From: DASZFV01 sp035549075 | Lineage (GTDB): Bacteria; Myxococcota_A; Polyangia; Fen-1088 | Direction: 5' to 3' | Assembly (NCBI GenBank): GCA_035549075.1 | Contig: DASZRT010000043.1 | Span: 1 to 64,000, forward strand | DNA length: 64,000 nt | Part shown: one piece after another, positions 8,487 to 18,902 of the stretch | Numbering within the stretch: position 1 is the first letter of the stretch | How the letters are laid out: every line of letters begins with the position of its first letter | Position numbers and translations under genes: made by a program | Notes under the pieces: model-generated | Told to the model about the DNA's origin: nothing | Database searches by the model: none | The model's input: only the letters and a program-made list of their open reading frames with translations

Positions 8487-9823
8487 GGGCTCACCCTGAG
8501 GCGGACGCCCGCGCTCAGCGGCAACGGGTCGAAGTACGAGGGGTTCATTCTGACCGAAACGAACACGATGCCGGATGCGGGCGGGGTGACGATGTAGTTG
8601 TCCGACGTCGCAGTAGAGGCGAAATCGACGCACCCGACGGTTGGACCCGCGCGCGTCGGGCAAGCCGGGCACACCTCGTAGGCGGTCTCGGCGGTCAACA
8701 TGTCGATCGTTCGAGGCCCCTCGAGCCGAAGCGCCATCCAGGTCTGACCCGACGCAACGTCCGCAGTGGCCCACGCGGTGACGTCTCTGCCGCGAGCATC
8801 GATCGGATTGGCCGCGGCGGCCTCGCACGACCAGTCGGACTGCGCGGTCTGTTTCTGCCCGATGGACACCGTCCCAGAAAATCCAATGACACCGTATCGA
8901 CCGGCGCCGACGTGGGCCACGGTCAGAGATCCGGACGAGGGCGGTCGATCGGGCAGATAGTACGGTCCGTCGACGAGCGCGTTGGCGCACGCGTAAGGGT
9001 ACACGAGCTGTCCTCCGCCATTTCTGAGCTCGAGGCGGCTTTCCTGTGCGACATCGACGGTTCGGTAATCTTGCCTTGCGGTGAACGACACCGCCGACCC
9101 GTCCGCCGGAAGTGCGGGGGCCGTGCAAGGACAAGACGAGCCCGCGAACCGCGCGTCCTGAAGCTCGCCGGCCACGTCGGCCAGTCGGTGTCCCCAGAAC
9201 CGCTCGAACTGTAGAGCGAAGACCGCCGGGTCGCGGGTCGTCAGCGAGTCGCCGTAGAACCGCACGAAGCGCGTGGGGCCCCCGGTGGTCAGCATCCACG
9301 ACACGAGTGATTCCCCGAAGGCGTAGTCTGGGCCCTCGACGTTTCCTGGCCACTGCTCGGGGACGCCGCCGCCGCCCAACTCCGGCTGGATGCAGGCGGC
9401 GTACTGTGCGAGCCCCTCCTGGACGACTAGTGCCGGCTCACCCGCATCCGCGAACAAGGCGTGGACCAGCTCGTGCTCGAACAAGGGAGCGTACGCGTAG
9501 ACCGAGCGCCCGTTCGTGCAACCGCTAGAGGGGGGACATGGCGAGCTCGCTGTGAAGTCGTCTCGATCTCGATAGAGGTAGTAGTCGATGGGACCCGACT
9601 CGACGCCATAAAAGGTGTCGATCTCCGTTCTGTGACGTTCGAGCCGCTCCATGATCCCAGGATCCAGGACGGCGTCGGCGCGCGCATGGTAACGAAAGTG
9701 CGGCGACTCGAGCTGTTGACCGTCGGGGAGGTCGCCACAACCTCCTAGCAACGCGGCCAGGACGCCTACCAGGACGCTAAACGTCCAGGGCGAGAACGCT
9801 CGCGTGGGCTCGAGTGGGATCAT
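8483..9823 (-). CDS. Putative HExxH zinc metallopeptidase lipoprotein, copy 2
   Basis: A 446-residue paralogue of 5916-7244. The N-terminus has a clear lipoprotein signal with lipobox LLGGC and acceptor Cys29, so it should be membrane-anchored on the periplasmic side or outer membrane. HELVH occupies residues 117-121, with Glu136 in QEGLAQ as the likely third zinc ligand. A paired-Cys pattern (SSCPCTAP, YEVCPACP) recurs in both copies. The C-terminal ~200 residues are beta-rich. It is coupled by GTGA to the barrel gene downstream. Divergence from copy 1 is considerable in the C-terminal half, whereas the thiO fragment is nearly unchanged, so the module may evolve quickly. Confidence 0.78.
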   Translation of the reverse strand: MIPLEPTRAFSPWTFSVLVGVLAALLGGCGDLPDGQQLESPHFRYHARADAVLDPGIMERLERHRTEIDTFYGVESGPIDYYLYRDRDDFTASSPCPPSSGCTNGRSVYAYAPLFEHELVHALFADAGEPALVVQEGLAQYAACIQPELGGGGVPEQWPGNVEGPDYAFGESLVSWMLTTGGPTRFVRFYGDSLTTRDPAVFALQFERFWGHRLADVAGELQDARFAGSSCPCTAPALPADGSAVSFTARQDYRTVDVAQESRLELRNGGGQLVYPYACANALVDGPYYLPDRPPSSGSLTVAHVGAGRYGVIGFSGTVSIGQKQTAQSDWSCEAAAANPIDARGRDVTAWATADVASGQTWMALRLEGPRTIDMLTAETAYEVCPACPTRAGPTVGCVDFASTATSDNYIVTPPASGIVFVSVRMNPSYFDPLPLSAGVRLRVSP

Positions 9824-9908
9824 CGCAGTTGCACGAGCTGCGCAACACTCCGGAGGCGATCACTCTTCATCAATGGCGAAGCCCCAATATACGCGACTCG
9901 AATGCGCG

Positions 9909-9934
9909 TGCCGGCGCTGCGAAGGGCGCCGGCA
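9909..9934 (-). terminator. Stem-loop after malectin-like gene
   Basis: A perfect 9-bp stem TGCCGGCGC / GCGCCGGCA with an 8-base loop lies 14 bases past the stop of the gene at 9948-11524, on its transcript strand. There is no long U tract, only a short A/T-rich stretch further on. It probably ends transcription of the malectin-like gene. Confidence 0.55.
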
Positions 9935-9947
9935 TGCTCGTCCGAGC

Positions 9948-11524
9948 TTACAGGATCTCGATGGCGGACACGGTCGCCGCGTCGAGGCTAGCGCTGAACG
10001 AGAGCACGTACTGGCCCGCGCTGTTCGCCGTGAGCGTGCACTCCCAGATGTAGGCATGGTTCATGCCGACCGTTGCAAAAAGATCCAAGTTGGAAATTTG
10101 GGTGATTCCGTTGACCATGACGCTGAACTTGCGCTTGTTGGGGGCGTTGTTGACCGGGTTTGTCTCGGCGAAGTGCAGCCGGACCAGGTGGCTCGATCCT
10201 GCGGTGAAGCCCGGAATCGTGTACGTGAACGGAGTGCCGTAGTGCTGGCTCTGGTAGACCTCCATGGGCGCTGGGTTGATGGCGCCCGCGAGGTCGATGA
10301 CACTGGTGCGCGTCTTCTGGGCGCCGCCCGACACATCCTTGTCGGCGACGAAGTTCCCGATGGCTGTCGTGGTGCCAGTGCTGATCTGGACGCCGCCCGC
10401 GCTACCCGAGTCGCCGTACGACGTGCCCGAGAGGTTCATCGAGACGTGTGCCTTCGAGACGCCTAGGGGACTGTTGCCGTAGAGGATCGGAACGTCGACC
10501 AAGGAGCTGAAAGTGAACGGGGCCGAACGGAGCGCACCCGTAAACTTTTCCGCGCCGGTTGGTTGGACGAATGTCATCGGTCCAGCGACGCCATCGACGG
10601 AGGCTGACACCCGGAAGCCGGGGCCCGTCGGATCGAGCGTGTTGTCCGCGCGGAATCCATTCGTGCCCGCGCTCGAAAATGTGATGTTGCTGAACGACAG
10701 GCCATTGACCGTGATCGAATTCAACCCGAGCCAGAAATCCTTGATGGCGTACGGGCGACACAGCTCGCCGTTTGGATCACATCGGTACGTGACGACTATA
10801 TGGCCGCCTGCCGTCGTCGGCGTAATGTTCTGTCCTGCGACGGTGATGGGAACCGCGGTCCCAGACGGGATGCCGTACGTCATGTCGTTCGCTGTCAGTG
10901 GCGACGTCGTCGCGCACGAACCGCTGTGTCTCGTGAAGGAAGCTGACGTTATGCGACCGCCGACGAGCGGCTGGTGTGCGCTGTCAAGGAGGGTGTTGCA
11001 GAGGCCGATGCCAGCTCCCGAGGAGCCTTCCAAACACTGAGTTCGTGTCCCGCTCGTCACTGTCGACGAGAGCTGAGCGCACGTATTTTCGCTGGTCACG
11101 TTTTGACACTCTCGACCCGTGTTCGTACAAGTCAGGTCAAAGTTGCTTGGTGAGGTCTGCGGGTTGCAAAACGCCGGATCGGTCGGTACGGCATCGCTTG
11201 TCGGGGTCGACGTGCAGTTCGCATACGGGATCGTCGGCAGACCGGCGTTTTTGCAGAAGTTGGTACACGCGTCTACGGCGTTCTTTCCGCAGGAGATCGC
11301 TTTGAAGTCCACATGTTGAGTGGTCGCGCAGACGTTGCTCGCATTGAAGGTGAGGCAGTCGTCGCGAACGACGTGACACATCGAGGCCACGGTGGTCGTT
11401 CCGGGGCAGACGTCGCCGAGGACCTTTTTCCATCGGAGCAAACCTTGAAAAGGCTGCAACCAGCGCTCGATAGAGCGAACGCTGATGTAACTATCGCCAG
11501 AAGTGCGTTCATTGATCGGCTCAT
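9948..11524 (-). CDS. Malectin-like, Cys-rich lipoprotein with internal frameshift
   Basis: A secreted protein of about 525 residues if read with one frame correction. From the ATG at 11524-11522 (GGAG 8 bases upstream) the product begins MSRSMNALLAIVTSAFALSS and reaches the lipobox SAGC, then FKVCSDGK. The remaining 500 residues are in a different frame, continuing KVLGDVCPGTTTVASMC. The switch falls in the A5 run of GATGGAAAAAGG (11427-11438 on this strand); one more A would restore a single ORF. Residues 30-180 are Cys-rich. The C-terminal ~150 residues (HYGTPFTYTIPGF, LVRLHFAE, FSVMVNG, YVLSFSASLDAATVSAIEI) match the malectin carbohydrate-binding fold. Either a broken gene, a sequencing slip, or -1 slippage. 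Confidence 0.7.
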
Positions 11525-11586
11525 GAAGGTCTCCAGTGTTGGACTAAACGACGCGCGGTGATTCATTGTCGTCGTTGAGAGCGCTA

Positions 11587-12003
11587 TCAATGATCGGAGG
11601 CGCCATCAATCACCCCGGGGGGTGAGACGCGTGACAGAGCCTCGCGTAGAACGCGGCCGACCGCTTCAAGCAAGCGAGCATCTCCTGTCTTTTGCAGAAG
11701 ATGCCGGCAATGGGTTCGCATAGTCTCCAGCGCGCAGCCCAGGACTCCGGGAAGTGTGTCTCGGCTTTCGCCGAGGCACGCATTGAGTAGAAGTCGCGTT
11801 TCGGAGGCGGAGAGTCCGTACCGGTCCTCCCAGGCACCGATGGTCGGCGCTAGAAGGGTTGGCAGATCGGTGGCTACGTCCATGAGGGACACCCGGAGAA
11901 GCTGACGAGCTGCCCTGGTCGGAAGGGTCCTTCGATTCGTTGCGCGGGCATTCGTGTGGTCATCGACCGCGGCGACACCGGGTTGGCGTACTGATCGATG
12001 CAC
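11587..12003 (-). CDS. Small LuxR-type HTH protein
   Basis: Up to 138 residues. The segment YGLSASETRLLLNACLGES followed by ALETMRTHCRHLLQKTG has the spacing of a LuxR/NarL helix-turn-helix DNA-binding domain, but no receiver or ligand-binding domain is attached. Start uncertain: ATG at 12003-12001 or, more conservatively, ATG 11883-11881 (MDVATDLPTLLAP), giving 98 residues. No strong ribosome site is seen at either. It lies 62 bases upstream of, and on the same strand as, the malectin-like gene, so it may be a local regulator in the same accessory stretch. Confidence 0.65.
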   Translation of the reverse strand: MHRSVRQPGVAAVDDHTNARATNRRTLPTRAARQLLRVSLMDVATDLPTLLAPTIGAWEDRYGLSASETRLLLNACLGESRDTLPGVLGCALETMRTHCRHLLQKTGDARLLEAVGRVLREALSRVSPPGVIDGASDH

Positions 12004-12053
12004 GCCAACCGATTTGGTCCGGCGAATTCGTGTGCGACTGCGCGAAAGCGTGC

Positions 12054-13334
12054 TTACGAGCGGTCTCGTCGGTCGTCGAGGGTGTCGCGCTCGTCTTGTT
12101 CGCCGCCGCGTTCGGTGATGTCGGCGGTGGTGACGGCGGCGGTGCCGAACTTCGAGGTGATGCGGTCGAGGGTGCGGTTGAGCGCGTCGCGCGGGCTCGG
12201 GGGCGGCGCGAACAGCGAAGGCTGCGCGGCGTCGACGGGCTCGAGGCCGTGGACCGAGACGCCGGTGAGGCGAACCGCGATCGCGGGCGCGTTCTTTTCC
12301 AACAGCTCGGCGACGACCTGAAACAGCGTTTGGCCGTCGTCGGTCGGGGCGTCGAACGTCGCTTGGCGCGTGACGATCTTGAAGTCGGTCAGCTTGAGCT
12401 TGAGCTGGACGCCACGCGCACGGACGCCGGCGCGGCGAAGACGGCGGGCAACGCGCAGCGCTTGCGCGTGCAAGTGCGGGCGCAGCGCCGCGACGCCGCG
12501 CAGGTCCTCGTCGAAGGTCTCCTCGGCGCCGATGCTCTTGGCGTCGCGATCGGGGACGACGGGACGGGAATCCAAGCCGCGGGCGAGATCGGCGAAGTGC
12601 AGCCCTGACGGGCCGAGGCGGCGCTCGAGCATGGCCGCCTCGCGCGCGAGATCACCGATGGTCGCGATGCCGAGCAGCTTCAGGTGCTTCTCGGTCTTGG
12701 GGCCGACGCCCCACATTCGGTTCACCGGCAGCGGCGCCAGGAACGCCGCGCTCGTGCCGGGCGGCACCTCGTGCTGGCCGTTGGGCTTCGCGAAGTCCGA
12801 CGCGATCTTGGCCACGAACTTCGCGTCGGCGATGCCGGCCGAGGCGGGGAGGGCGAGCTCGTCGGCGATGCGCTTGCGAAGGTGCGCGGCGATCTCGCCG
12901 GGCGCGCCGAAGAGCCGCGTCGACGCCGTGACGTCGAGGAACGCCTCGTCGAGCGACAAGCCTTCGACCAGCGGGGTCACCGACGCGAGGATGTCGAACA
13001 CGCGCTCGCTGGCGTCGGCGTAAGCGCGCATGCGCGGCGGCACGACGACGGCGTCGGGCGCGAGGCGCAGCGCGCGCGCCATGGGCATCGCGCTGCGCAC
13101 GCCGAAGGGCCGCACCTCGTACGAGGCCGCGAGCACGACGCCGCGCTGAGCGTGGCCGCCCACGATGACGGGCCGGCCGCGCAGCTTCGGATCGTCGCGC
13201 TGCTCGACGGACGCGTAGAACGCGTCCATGTCGAGGTGAATGATGGCGCGGGGCGAGGCCGCCGCGCCGCCGCCGTCACTCGTCGGAGGACGCGCCCTTG
13301 TCGTTGCCTTCGCTCTTGTCCCCACCGCCCGCAT
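12054..13334 (-). CDS. dinB: DNA polymerase IV (Y-family)
   Basis: A translesion polymerase of about 426 residues. IIHLDMDAFYASVEQRDDP near the N-terminus gives the first metal-binding Asp, RGVVLAASYEVRPFGVRSAM is the fingers region, and SLDEAFLDV is the second catalytic block. A helix-hairpin-helix segment (MWGVGPKTEKHLKLLGI) and a C-terminal little-finger domain follow. The end carries PSLFAPPPSPRD, close to a beta-clamp-binding peptide. No ATG or GTG exists in frame just before IIHLDMD. The best start is ATG 13334-13332, so the gene overlaps the 3' end of the upstream outer-membrane protein gene by 59 bp. No imuA-imuB or dnaE2 partner is nearby. Confidence 0.9.
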   Translation of the reverse strand: MRAVGTRAKATTRARPPTSDGGGAAASPRAIIHLDMDAFYASVEQRDDPKLRGRPVIVGGHAQRGVVLAASYEVRPFGVRSAMPMARALRLAPDAVVVPPRMRAYADASERVFDILASVTPLVEGLSLDEAFLDVTASTRLFGAPGEIAAHLRKRIADELALPASAGIADAKFVAKIASDFAKPNGQHEVPPGTSAAFLAPLPVNRMWGVGPKTEKHLKLLGIATIGDLAREAAMLERRLGPSGLHFADLARGLDSRPVVPDRDAKSIGAEETFDEDLRGVAALRPHLHAQALRVARRLRRAGVRARGVQLKLKLTDFKIVTRQATFDAPTDDGQTLFQVVAELLEKNAPAIAVRLTGVSVHGLEPVDAAQPSLFAPPPSPRDALNRTLDRITSKFGTAAVTTADITERGGEQDERDTLDDRRDRS

Positions 13335-15027
13335 TCCCGCCGCTGTCGCCGCCGCTCGAGGCCGCGCCCGCGTCACCCGCGTCCTCGTCGTCGGCCTTCT
13401 TCTTCTTTTTCTTCTTCTTGCGCGGCGCGGGCGTCTCTTCTTGCGAGGGCGGGGCCGCGCCCGGCGCGACGCCGCCGAAGGTGTAAGCCGCGCCGATCGT
13501 GATGCCCCAGTACTGGTCGGTGGCGCCGCCGGCGACCTGGTTGACGGGCGTCGCCTTCGACGGATCCGTCGAGCCGGCCGGGTAGTTGATGTCGCCGGTG
13601 CTCTGGCCCGCGACGAACTGGCCGTTCGACGAGTTCATCGTGAAGAAGTAGCGCTTCATGTCGACGCCGATGCGCAGGTCGATCGAAGGCGCGACCTGGT
13701 AGCCGATGGTGGCCGTCGCGTCGATGCCAGCCACCTTGAGGAACGGGAAGTAGCCGTGGTCGTTCAGGGCCTGCGCGCCGTAAGCGATCTGGAGCGGCTT
13801 CGTGCCGCCTTGGTTCAGAACGTCGCGGTAGGCGGCCGAGATGGTGAAGGTCAGGCCGGGCGAGAGCTGGAAGTGGCCCTCGGCGCCGACGCGCAGGTAG
13901 AGGTAGATGACGTCGGGGATGTCGAGGGCGCCGCGATCGATCGTGTCCGTCGACTTGAACTTGAAGGCGTGCTCGCCGCCGCCCGCGAGGAGAGCGAGCT
14001 CGTTCTGGCCGAACGTGAGGCGCCCGCGCAGGCCGCCGTTGACGTCGTAGGCCTGCGTGCCGACGGTGCCGCCGTCCGCGGGCACCGTCGTGCCGCCGAG
14101 GAGCATCGAGCCACCCTTGACGTTCGAGGCCACACCCACGGCGTACTCGAGGTTGAGCTCGGCGCCGAACGCGGCGGCGAGCTCACCCGTGACGAAGGCG
14201 GCCGGGTACGCCACGAGGTTCAGCGCGAGGGCCGGGCCGAGCGTGAGGTTGTACTGGCGAAGGACGCGGTAGTAGTCCTGGTTGTAAGACAGGCTGCGCG
14301 AGAAGCCGACGAGGCCGACCTGGAGGTCGAGCGCGCGCGGACCGACCTCGCCCGTGGTCTCCGTCGGCGCGGGGGCGGACTTCGTGGCGGTCGCGTCGGC
14401 CGACGAGTCAGACGCGGCGGGGGGCGCCTCGCCGCTCGCGGCGGCCTCGCTGCTCGCGGCGGCAGGCTTGCTGTCGTTGTCGTTGGCGGGCGCCTGCACC
14501 TCTTCCGACTGGGCGGCGGGCGCGGGGGCCGCGGCCGGCTTCTTCGAGCCGGCGGGCGCGCGACCGCGCTCGACGGCCGAGCCGAGCCGGCGCGAGAAGT
14601 TCTCCTGAACGTCGCTCGCCATCTTGCCGACGTTGGCTCCCGCGAAGGCGCCTTCGCCGATCACCGAGCCGTCGGCGCCGTTGCGGATGGTGATCTTTGC
14701 CTTCTTCTTGCCAACCTCGCCCGTGACGAACGCCGAGATCGCGAGATCGCGGGCGACCGTCTTGAACGAGTCGTTCGAGTCGAGCTCGACGCCCGCCGCG
14801 TGCGCCGAGCCGTCGATGTCCTTGACCCCGACGACGTCGTAGCCGTCGTTCGCCAGCGCCGAGAGCACCGCGCGGCGAACGACGTTCTCCTGCGGCCCGT
14901 CGAAGCGCGGCACGCCGACGCGCTTCTTCTCGGCCGCCGCCGTCCCCGACCACCCCAACGCGACCACGGTGAAGACCGTGAGAACTGCAAACGTGATTCG
15001 TGACGAGGACGAGGCAGATCTTCTCAT
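13276..15027 (-). CDS. Large predicted outer-membrane protein with FlgO/CsgG-like N-domain
   Basis: A 583-residue exported protein with four parts: (1) a signal peptide ending WSGTAAA; (2) residues 33-140, a mixed alpha/beta domain starting RVGVPRFDGPQENVVRRAVL, similar in pattern to nucleotide-fold lipoprotein domains of the LpoB/FlgO/CsgG kind; (3) an Ala/Pro/Ser-rich linker (about 145-225); (4) a beta-rich region (230-520) ending in WGITIGAAYTFGG that should form an outer-membrane barrel. The C-terminus is odd: eight consecutive lysines after APR, then a 45-residue acidic Asp/Gly/Ser tail. The alternating charge blocks look like a surface-exposed tail. It overlaps dinB by 59 bp. Function unknown. 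Confidence 0.7.
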   Translation of the reverse strand: MRRSASSSSRITFAVLTVFTVVALGWSGTAAAEKKRVGVPRFDGPQENVVRRAVLSALANDGYDVVGVKDIDGSAHAAGVELDSNDSFKTVARDLAISAFVTGEVGKKKAKITIRNGADGSVIGEGAFAGANVGKMASDVQENFSRRLGSAVERGRAPAGSKKPAAAPAPAAQSEEVQAPANDNDSKPAAASSEAAASGEAPPAASDSSADATATKSAPAPTETTGEVGPRALDLQVGLVGFSRSLSYNQDYYRVLRQYNLTLGPALALNLVAYPAAFVTGELAAAFGAELNLEYAVGVASNVKGGSMLLGGTTVPADGGTVGTQAYDVNGGLRGRLTFGQNELALLAGGGEHAFKFKSTDTIDRGALDIPDVIYLYLRVGAEGHFQLSPGLTFTISAAYRDVLNQGGTKPLQIAYGAQALNDHGYFPFLKVAGIDATATIGYQVAPSIDLRIGVDMKRYFFTMNSSNGQFVAGQSTGDINYPAGSTDPSKATPVNQVAGGATDQYWGITIGAAYTFGGVAPGAAPPSQEETPAPRKKKKKKKKADDEDAGDAGAASSGGDSGGNAGGGDKSEGNDKGASSDE

Positions 15028-15069
15028 TGAGTCAGAGGCTCCGAGCGGGGGTTCGGGAGACGGCTTCGG

Positions 15070-15654
15070 CTATTGGGCGGCGAGCGCCGTGGTGAACTGC
15101 CTGAAGCAGGCAACGTCATCGGACGTCGGCGGCGCCGCGCCGGCGAACGGCATGAAGAGACCGCAGGGAGGCGTCATCTGGAGCTTTTGGATGAAGAGAC
15201 CGTCGCCCGTGGCGCTCTTCGCGATGACGTAGGGGATGCCCTTGCCCATGCACATGGACTGGAACGTGGACCCGCCGCCCTTGGGCTGGACGCCAACGAG
15301 GTTCGACATCCAGTTGCCCGTCATCGAGAAGTTGGCGGACGAGCCTTTCGAGTCGTGGCAGCCGCTCATCGCGCAGTTGTACTTGGCGATGGCCGCCGCC
15401 AAGCACGTGGGCGGCGTGAAGGTGCCGCCGCCACCGGTCGTGCCGCCCGTCGCGGCCATGCCGCCGGTTCCGGTCGTGCCGCCGGTCGGCGTCGTGGTCC
15501 CGCCGCCGCCGGTCGTGCCGCCGCCACCGGCGGGGAACTGGCTCGTGTCGAGCGAGCCGGGGCATCCGGTCAAAGTCGAAGCGAGTGCAATCGTACCAAG
15601 GGCGATCAGGAGCAGGGGGCCCTTGGAGCGGCCGACGGAAACTACGCGCGTCAT
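15070..15654 (-). CDS. Gly/Thr-rich lipoprotein with CX4CH motif
   Basis: A 194-residue lipoprotein. The lipobox TLTGC is at residues 27-31, followed by a flexible linker of TTGGGG-type repeats (35-80), then a Cys-rich domain of about 110 residues. That domain starts CLAAAIAKYNCAMSGCHDSKG, where CAMSGCH has the spacing Cys-X4-Cys-His. This is close to but not the standard CXXCH haem c site. The ending FMPFAGAAPPTSDDVACFRQF is typical of single-domain cytochrome-like or Cys-clamped proteins of myxobacteria. A paralogue sits at 48643-49155. The start ATG 15654 has GGAGGGA ten bases upstream. Haem binding is unproven. Confidence 0.72.
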   Translation of the reverse strand: MTRVVSVGRSKGPLLLIALGTIALASTLTGCPGSLDTSQFPAGGGGTTGGGGTTTPTGGTTGTGGMAATGGTTGGGGTFTPPTCLAAAIAKYNCAMSGCHDSKGSSANFSMTGNWMSNLVGVQPKGGGSTFQSMCMGKGIPYVIAKSATGDGLFIQKLQMTPPCGLFMPFAGAAPPTSDDVACFRQFTTALAAQ

Positions 15655-15849
15655 TGGTCCCTCCAGTGTCGTCGGATACCATGAAGTCCGACCGTTCGAA
15701 AGCGGTTCCAGGTAAAAAACAGCGGGTCAATCTACGAAAAATCTGCGTGGCGAGTCGATCGAGACGGTCGGGAATCTGTGCATTGACGGCGTCGTCGCTG
15801 CACCGAATCCGAGAGTCGACGCGCGAACCGGCTGCAGCAGGCAACCAGC

Positions 15850-17238
<1,389 letters not shown>

Positions 17239-17253
17239 GAGTCCAGAGCATAG

Positions 17254-17286
17254 GCTGTTCGGCGCGGCTTCGCCGCGACGAACAGC
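17254..17286. other. Hairpin just upstream of fumC
   Basis: An inverted repeat with arms GCTGTTCG (17254-17261) and CGAACAGC (17279-17286), then inner arms CGCGG (17263-17267) and CCGCG (17273-17277) around a CTTCG loop. One mismatch (17262/17278) breaks a 13-bp stem. On the fumC strand it ends 16 bases before the ATG. It could be a terminator of the upstream gene or a 5'-leader structure. Confidence 0.65.
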
Positions 17287-17292
17287 GGGTGG

Positions 17293-17362
17293 TAGGGGGG
17301 ACGCAGAGGCGCCCTGAGGCCCTCGGCGAGAGCGTGGCGCACAGGGCGCTGGGCGGTCCCCC

Positions 17363-17365
<3 letters not shown>
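17293..17365 (-). terminator. Long palindrome beginning at the stop codon of the PP2C gene
   Basis: Outer arms TAGGGGGGAC (17293-17302) and GTCCCCCCTA (17356-17365) are perfectly complementary over 10 bp. Inner arms GGCGCCCTG (17308-17316) and CAGGGCGC (17342-17349) add eight more pairs. On the minus strand the first arm starts with the TAG stop codon of the PP2C gene itself, so the structure occupies the whole 3' leader. No U tract follows; its role as terminator or 3' stabiliser is inferred. Confidence 0.6.
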
Positions 17366-18640
<1,275 letters not shown>

Positions 18641-18680
18641 CGCGAGAACTGTACCGGAATCGCGAGCAAATACGATAGGC

Positions 18681-18708
18681 TTGACAGCCCCGTCTGCGCT
18701 GTTAGATA
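18681..18708 (+). promoter_or_regulatory. Sigma70-type promoter for the tRNA pair
   Basis: A consensus -35 TTGACA (18681-18686), a 16-base spacer and -10-like TAGATA (18703-18708) lie 32 bases before the tRNA-Gln gene, on the same strand. The spacer and position fit a housekeeping promoter for the two tRNAs. Confidence 0.65.
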
Positions 18709-18739
18709 AGACCGTCCCCGGCACGCCCGGGACACGCGA

Positions 18740-18810
18740 TCGGGGATCGTCTAACGGCAGGACGCCAGACTCTGGATCTGGCTATCAAGGTTCGAATCCT
18801 TGTCCCCGAA
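18740..18810 (+). tRNA. tRNA-Gln(CTG)
   Basis: A 71-base cloverleaf. The acceptor TCGGGGA (18740-18746) pairs with TCCCCGA ending at 18809, with discriminator A18810. The anticodon arm is CCAGA-CTCTGGA-TCTGG with anticodon CTG, and the T arm is AAGG-TTCGAAT-CCTT. CCA is not encoded. It decodes CAG glutamine codons and is the first of two tRNAs behind a clear promoter. Confidence 0.95.
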
Positions 18811-18830
18811 CTGCAGAAAAACTGAATAGC

Positions 18831-18902
18831 GGCCCCATGGTCTAGCGGTTAGGACGACGCCCTCTCACGGCGCAAACTCGGGTTCGATTCCCGATGGGGT
18901 CA
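18831..18902 (+). tRNA. tRNA-Glu(CTC)
   Basis: A 72-base cloverleaf. The acceptor GGCCCCA (18831-18837) pairs with TGGGGTC (18895-18901, one G-U), and A18902 is the discriminator. The D arm GTCTAGCGGTTAGGAC and the anticodon loop CTCTCAC (anticodon CTC) are typical of glutamate tRNAs. The top pair of the anticodon stem looks like an A-C mismatch, which is unusual. CCA is not encoded (CACA follows). It lies 20 bases after tRNA-Gln and is probably cotranscribed. Confidence 0.95.

Larger units (their letters stand above)
4687..9823. repeat. Tandem duplication, period about 2.59 kb
   Basis: The order [thiO 3' half]-[barrel]-[HExxH lipoprotein] occurs twice in direct orientation: 4687-7244 and 7278-9823. 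The thiO parts are nearly identical in DNA; the two following genes are recognisable mainly as proteins. The right copy contains only the part of thiO downstream of base 4687, which defines the left breakpoint. The event left the functional thiO intact on the left and a fragment in the middle. Confidence 0.9.

Noticed and set aside
13400..13425. Pyrimidine tract read as a terminator T-run
   Set aside because: It encodes the Lys8 segment of the outer-membrane protein on the minus strand and has no adjacent stem-loop.
13240..15003. Open frame of 587 codons on the plus strand opposite the outer-membrane protein
   Set aside because: Antisense shadow with low-complexity RG/LRG repeats; the minus-strand protein has a signal peptide and coherent domains.
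15430..15530. Possible CRISPR or tandem DNA repeat from repeated GCCGCC/ACCGCC units
   Set aside because: The period is a few bases and encodes the Gly/Thr linker of a lipoprotein; there are no spacers of uniform length.
18740..18902. tRNA-associated integration site for a mobile element
   Set aside because: No integrase gene and no repeated 3' tRNA end were found nearby, so there is no evidence for an integrated element.
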